DNA from: Cocos nucifera
Lineage: Eukaryota > Streptophyta > Magnoliopsida > Arecales > Arecaceae
DNA length: 64,000 nt
Direction of reading: 5' to 3'
Assembly: GCA_006176705.1 (NCBI GenBank)
Contig: QRFJ01001933.1
Location: 124,001-188,000, forward strand
In this document: in pieces, positions 59,763-64,000 of the stretch
How the letters are laid out: every line of letters begins with the position of its first letter
Position numbering within the stretch: the first letter of the stretch is position 1
Made by a program: the position numbers and the translations under genes
The notes under the pieces: generated by a model
Database searches by the model: none
What the model saw: only the letters and a program-made list of their open reading frames with translations
Told to the model about the DNA's origin: nothing

Positions 59763-62169
59763 TGAAAGAAATATGCCTTCAAACCAATCAAATTTTATTT
59801 ATTTATTTGGGCTATTTTTATCTTCCAAACTCATGTAATGACATTTTAAAAATAAATAAAGGCATTTTTTTCATCATATGCAGTGCCTTATTATTTATTT
59901 AAGATTATGATAAACCCCATAAATTAGGGATATGGTTTTACGATTATGATGAGATCATACCAATGAGATCTATAATCTTAAAACCCTAATTTAAACATTT
60001 CTAGTTGATGGGACATTGAGTTGGGGATCAATATTTTCTGATAAACAAGCACATCCTTTGTATGCTCGATTGAGAGGGTGATTGATCTCACAATAACTTG
60101 TGTATGACACTAATACAAGAATGTGGGTGCTCATTAGAGAATGAGTTTACTGAATTGATCCAAATCGAGAATATCTAATGGAGTCTTATCTACATGTTAA
60201 TAGATGGTTCTCATAGTGGAATATGCATGTAATCCTTTGATCTGAAACTACTATAGAACCTTATATATATAAATCCATATTTTGGTTCATACTCATTCAT
60301 GACTCAGTTATGTACGGGATTATCTGGATATGGTAGATTATATATGAAGGTTGTGAGTAGGTTAACATGGAATCAATCATTCTTGGTAAGAGGAAATTGC
60401 ATCCTACCTACTTCAAACAAATGATGATTCAGGAAGACTTTGATCAAAGCATGATGAAAATTAGAAATAATTTTTAATATTTTATTAAATAAATCATCAT
60501 CATAAGATTGAAAGAGAAATGAATATGATATTTGGATTGATATATTTTCATACCCAGAGTCATATTCAGAATGCAGGAAGATTGAAGGATCTAGTTGCAT
60601 GGTAACTTTCCACCGAAGGATATTTTTGGTATTTCAATCAAAATTTTACATCTTTCAGAAAGTCACGATACGTTGCTAGACGTCAATCATGTCTTATGAG
60701 TTTGATCAAATTAAAATTTTAATTTGATCATTAAATTAGAAAGTATTCTAATTAAGTCAAATTAGATAGTCTAGTTTTGACCTAAATCGGTTTGGTTTAG
60801 TTTTAACTAGATTAGGTCAAATCACACCCAGACCCACTATTGGTTAGATGTGGAATCCAATGGATCACACATAAAGAAAATTGATTAAGAATCTAATTGG
60901 ATTAGGCCATGTTTACAAGATGAACATGCTAGCACATGTAGCAAACCCTAGCACCTAGATTCGAATTGGATTCGAATCGGCTTCCAATTTGGGCTAATTA
61001 AGGATCAATTTGAGCCAAATTGGATTTGTTCTTGAATTGGATTAACCTAGATTGATTGGGATTTAGATGGGACATCACATACTAGAATCCCATGCACCAG
61101 AGAGTCTCTCTCTTGTGCGTGGGAAGTCTTTCATGCGTAAAGAGTCTTTGGCGCATGGGATTAAGTTGGCGCCTACCTTCTTTGACTTTTTTTATTTTTC
61201 ATGTCGCATAAATTTTTTAAATGGGCATGGACATCCGATATGGGATGCAAAAGAGTCCTTCTATAGGTTAAAAACTCCATTATCTATTTAATATTTGCAT
61301 AAGAAGGGACTCTTTATCACCCAGGACTGCTTGCTGCCCAGGATTCCTTGCTGCCCACTCTTCCTTGGCGCCTCTTGGACCAAGTCAAAGTCCCTTGGGA
61401 CTTTGACTATTCAAAGATCATCTAAATGGGCATCCCACATCAAGGCCATTGGATGGCCTTCTTATCTAATGTAATGGTTGTATATGGTGGCGCCAAAAAT
61501 GAAAGCTTGCAACTCTTCATAAATAACTTACGTAGAATTAGTCCAAGAGTCCTTCTGCTTTAAGGCACCTCTTGGACTAAGTCTACATGTCATTATTATT
61601 TGATAAGGCATGAGATAGGCTGAAGGGACATGAGATAATAATATGAAAAGGGTGCAAGAAAATGTGTTGGCACCCCTACGTACATTATAAATAAGGGTGC
61701 ACACCAAGAGTCCGATGGTCGTGAAATTATCTTTCTTTCTTACAAGTGTTTTCTTATTGTCTAATTTTTTTCTTCCCTTCTCTTATCCAGACCTTGTCCT
61801 TATAAGGATAAGAAGTCATTTTAAGACAAAGAGATTAGAAAGAAAAAATTATGAAGATAAGGAAAAAGAAAGATAGGTAAGGAGAGGCAAGGAAGGTGAC
61901 ATAAAGGCTAAGGAAGTCTCTGTGTGGATTAACGTTGGAGGGTGAACACGTGGGCACCTGGTGGAACCTCTAACGGACTGCTGTCGGCAATTAAGAATAA
62001 TTCAGGATTTAGTGATAAGAGGTATGTTCTAATACTTTCTTTTATATTATAAATGCATGTTATATGATTTAATTGCTAATAAGGTGGTCCTAGGATTCGG
62101 GTTTGATTTGTATGATTTCATAATTTTACTTTAAAATCCATGCTTCCGCCCTGTACACCAATCCTATCA
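59763..62169 (+). repeat. Candidate 5' LTR of Z (about 2.4 kb)
   Basis: The LTR starts TGAAAGAAATATGCC at the border with P3 RT and ends CTATCA just before the primer site. It has no gene; open frames at 60373-60600 and 61067-61291 have no recognisable content. The first 300 bp recur inverted at 40439-40740. Confidence 0.6.
61686..61693 (+). promoter_or_regulatory. TATA box in Z LTR
   Basis: TATAAATA follows a GC-richer stretch (TGGCACCCCTACGTACAT) and precedes the primer site by about 480 bp, as expected for the U3/R border. Confidence 0.5.
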
Positions 62170-62170
62170 G

Positions 62171-62182
62171 TGATATTAGAGC
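62171..62182 (+). other. Primer binding site of Z (decayed tRNA-Met type)
   Basis: TGATATTAGAGC matches TGGTATCAGAGC at 10 of 12 bases, both changes being G/A or C/T, one base after the LTR end. Confidence 0.65.
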
Positions 62183-62406
62183 AAGCCTTATTAGGTTAAA
62201 TCATATAATGCTTTGCTTATAATATAATGGCATAAATAAAAAAATTATGATATTATCTTTTTATTAGCTTGTTATTTATATGATGAGATCATATTTTTAT
62301 TTATCATAATGAGATTATGATGTATATATTATTCTATAAAGGTTGCCCTAACATTATGAAAAGTATTCACTATGTAATGATGGTTGTCCTAGAATAATTA
62401 TACATG

Positions 62407-62497
<91 letters not shown>

Positions 62498-63404
62498 ATA
62501 TATATATATATATTATCATAATTGATGCTTTTATGCATTTAGTTTGATTTAAATTAGAATGTGCATCGAGACCATTTAAATTCTACTTTAAAATTATATT
62601 AAGTTGTAGTGTAATTAAGCCATAGCTGAATCAGTCGGGATGTCTAATTGATCAATCGGTGTCTAAAAAAAATGATTCATGATTGGTAAAGAGAATATGA
62701 TTTTTTAATTGGTTTTGTTGTCTGATCTGGCCAATTTATTAGTGTCTAAGGAAAGCAACGGGGGACCCCCACTTCTCTCCAATATACCTAGTCAATTCGA
62801 TTAGTTTAATTCTAGATTGAAATGCTTAGTATTATATTCACTACATTAAGGCCTTCCTTCATAGTAGGTTCTTATTATGTCCAGAACCATATTAGTTTTG
62901 TTGTGTAACCACAAGATCTATCATGGGGAATGATATAATATTAATCTAGTGCATTGAGATGCTTGCAGCATTTTGAATATACTACTTTATTGTGTAACCA
63001 TAAAAGCAGTTATATTTTATTTTGACTGTATAGAAATGAAGGGTTCTATTTAAACTAAAATATTAAAGTTTGTTATGCTAAAACAAGGCTATTAATGTTT
63101 TAGAGGCAAAATTTTTTTTGAAAGTTGCATAAAATGCAATTAGAAAGAGTTTCCTACCTTTAAACTTATAACAGGTTTGTTGTGCAACCATAAGACCTTT
63201 TATAAGGAATTAGGATCTTATTCTTACTAAGCAAATCAATTAGAGGGTTATGTTTTTTGATTAAATAGTGGGAGATATAATTAAATTAAAGTCCTAATTT
63301 AATTTTGTTTGTCATCATGAGTTGTTTGCTTATGTATTGTTCTTTATTATGTAGATTAAATAACTTCTTTACTTTCATTGCATTCAATTTTAGATTCAAA
63401 TAAA
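62183..63404 (+). other. Leader of Z
   Basis: AT-rich, no gene. It holds a (TA)n run and three related phrases TTGTGTAACCA/TTGTGCAACCATAA (about 62901, 62992, 63180), which look like diverged direct repeats. Confidence 0.55.
62409..62512. repeat. (TA)n microsatellite
   Basis: About 100 bp of nearly pure TA with a short GTATG interruption near 62490. Length is likely variable and error-prone in assembly. Confidence 0.95.
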
Positions 63405-64000
63405 TTGACTGGTCAAAATTATGTGGACTGGCTGAGAAACCTAAAAATAATACTCAGTCAAGAAAAACTCTCCTATATTCTTGATAACCTTGATCCTAAG
63501 CTATTAGAAAAAGATGCCACAGATGAAGATAAGTCCAAATACTAGATGTGGCAAAATGATTTTCTTACTGTCAAATGCATCATACTTGCCTCTATGAGTA
63601 ATGAATTATAGAGGCAGCATGATGGTATGGACACTCAATCCATATTGCTCAATCTAAAAGAGCTTTATGGAGAGCATAGTAGGATTGGTAGATATGAGAT
63701 ATCTAAGCAATTATTTCATGCAAGAATGATAGAAGAAACATCCATACAAAATCATGTTTTGATGGTAATTGATCTAATCACTCGATTAAATCGATTAGGT
63801 TTTGTTATGGATGGAGAGTTAAGTCAGGATTTGATCCTGCAATCACCCCTAGAATCATTTTCTCAGTTTGTCATGAACTATCACATAAATAAATTAAATT
63901 CTTCCTTGCCTGAGTTGTTAAATATGCTCAAGACAGCAGAAAGCCATATCAAGAAAGATAAGGCTCCTCTTCTTCTTATGGATGGGATCTCCAAGAAGAA
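63405..64000 (+). pseudogene. gag: Copia gag of Z (N-terminal part)
   Basis: One frame runs to the window end: LTGQNYVDWLRNLKIILSQE, MWQNDFLTVKCIILASMSNE, LKELYGEHSRIGRYEISKQL, LITRLNRLGFVMDGELSQD, FVMNYHINKLNSSLPELLNM. This is the standard copia capsid domain, homologous to the P-family gag but clearly diverged. TAG stops at 63543 and 63609 interrupt it. No ATG is visible in frame just upstream, so the start is uncertain. The knuckle and pol would lie beyond 64000. Confidence 0.85.

Larger units (their letters stand above)
59763..64000 (+). mobile_element. Z: 5' part of another Ty1-copia element
   Basis: A candidate LTR (59763-62169), a primer-site-like sequence (62171-62182), a leader and a gag on the + strand run off the window. 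The gag and LTR differ from the P family but share its layout: long LTR, GCTCATTAGAGAATGAG motif in U3, leader of about 1.2 kb. It was inserted into P3 RT. The LTR limits rest on the abrupt end of P3 homology and on the primer site, not on a second LTR. Confidence 0.7.

Noticed and set aside
1..64000. Host genes, tRNA or rRNA genes, CRISPR arrays, bacterial-type operons
   Set aside because: All frames above about 100 codons are accounted for by retroelement proteins, by reverse-strand shadows or by LTR sequence. I saw no cloverleaf, rRNA-like or spaced-repeat array sequence, although I could not run a structural RNA search.

Overview
The window is repeat-rich plant nuclear DNA made almost entirely of nested, decayed LTR retrotransposons. 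I could support no host gene, RNA gene, operon or CRISPR array. The AT-rich composition, abundant Ty1-copia elements (including a Sirevirus with an env-like reading frame) and a run of 25 Ns point to a draft assembly of a flowering plant with a large repeat fraction. A monocot such as a palm is my guess, but the sequence alone does not prove it.

Left part (1-30323): the backbone is one old Sirevirus-type Ty1-copia element on the + strand (element A). It keeps the last 508 bp of its 5' LTR, a tRNA-Met primer site, gag, pol, an env-like frame, a PPT and a complete 1356-bp 3' LTR. Three later elements interrupt it. P1 is the 3' end of a copia element (pol end and 2287-bp LTR, 1-3355) inserted in the 5' LTR of A. 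D (5700-12727) is a pol-less Athila/Tat-like Ty3-gypsy derivative inserted between the protease and integrase domains. P2 (14984-25363) is a full-length copia element on the - strand with 2.28-kb LTRs, inserted in the reverse transcriptase. Flanking 5-bp duplications support D and P2: GACAC/GAAAC and AGGGG. The 3' end of A abuts a still older - strand copia element (E, 30324 to about 36100), so A itself probably sits inside E.

Right part (36482-64000): more members of the long-LTR copia family that includes P1 and P2 are present. P3 is interrupted by full-length P4 (41160-51511, target duplication TATGA) and by Z. Z is another copia element with a candidate 2.4-kb 5' LTR, a degenerate primer site and a gag that runs off the window. 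This part looks misassembled. 38045-40433 is an inverted copy of 50712-53090. 53117-59430 repeats 44373-50710 after a 25-N gap. 40439-40965 is an inverted copy of 59535-60065. All three fit one explanation: overlapping contig ends that were not merged, plus one inverted block (40434-59430). About 9 kb of the window is probably redundant.

All coding regions are broken by stops or frameshifts. Many stops are TGG tryptophan codons turned to TAG or TGA, as expected from decay of methylated, silenced repeats. The value of the window is a readable order of insertions, a Sirevirus env-like gene remnant, and a clear assembly problem. I see no new functional system.
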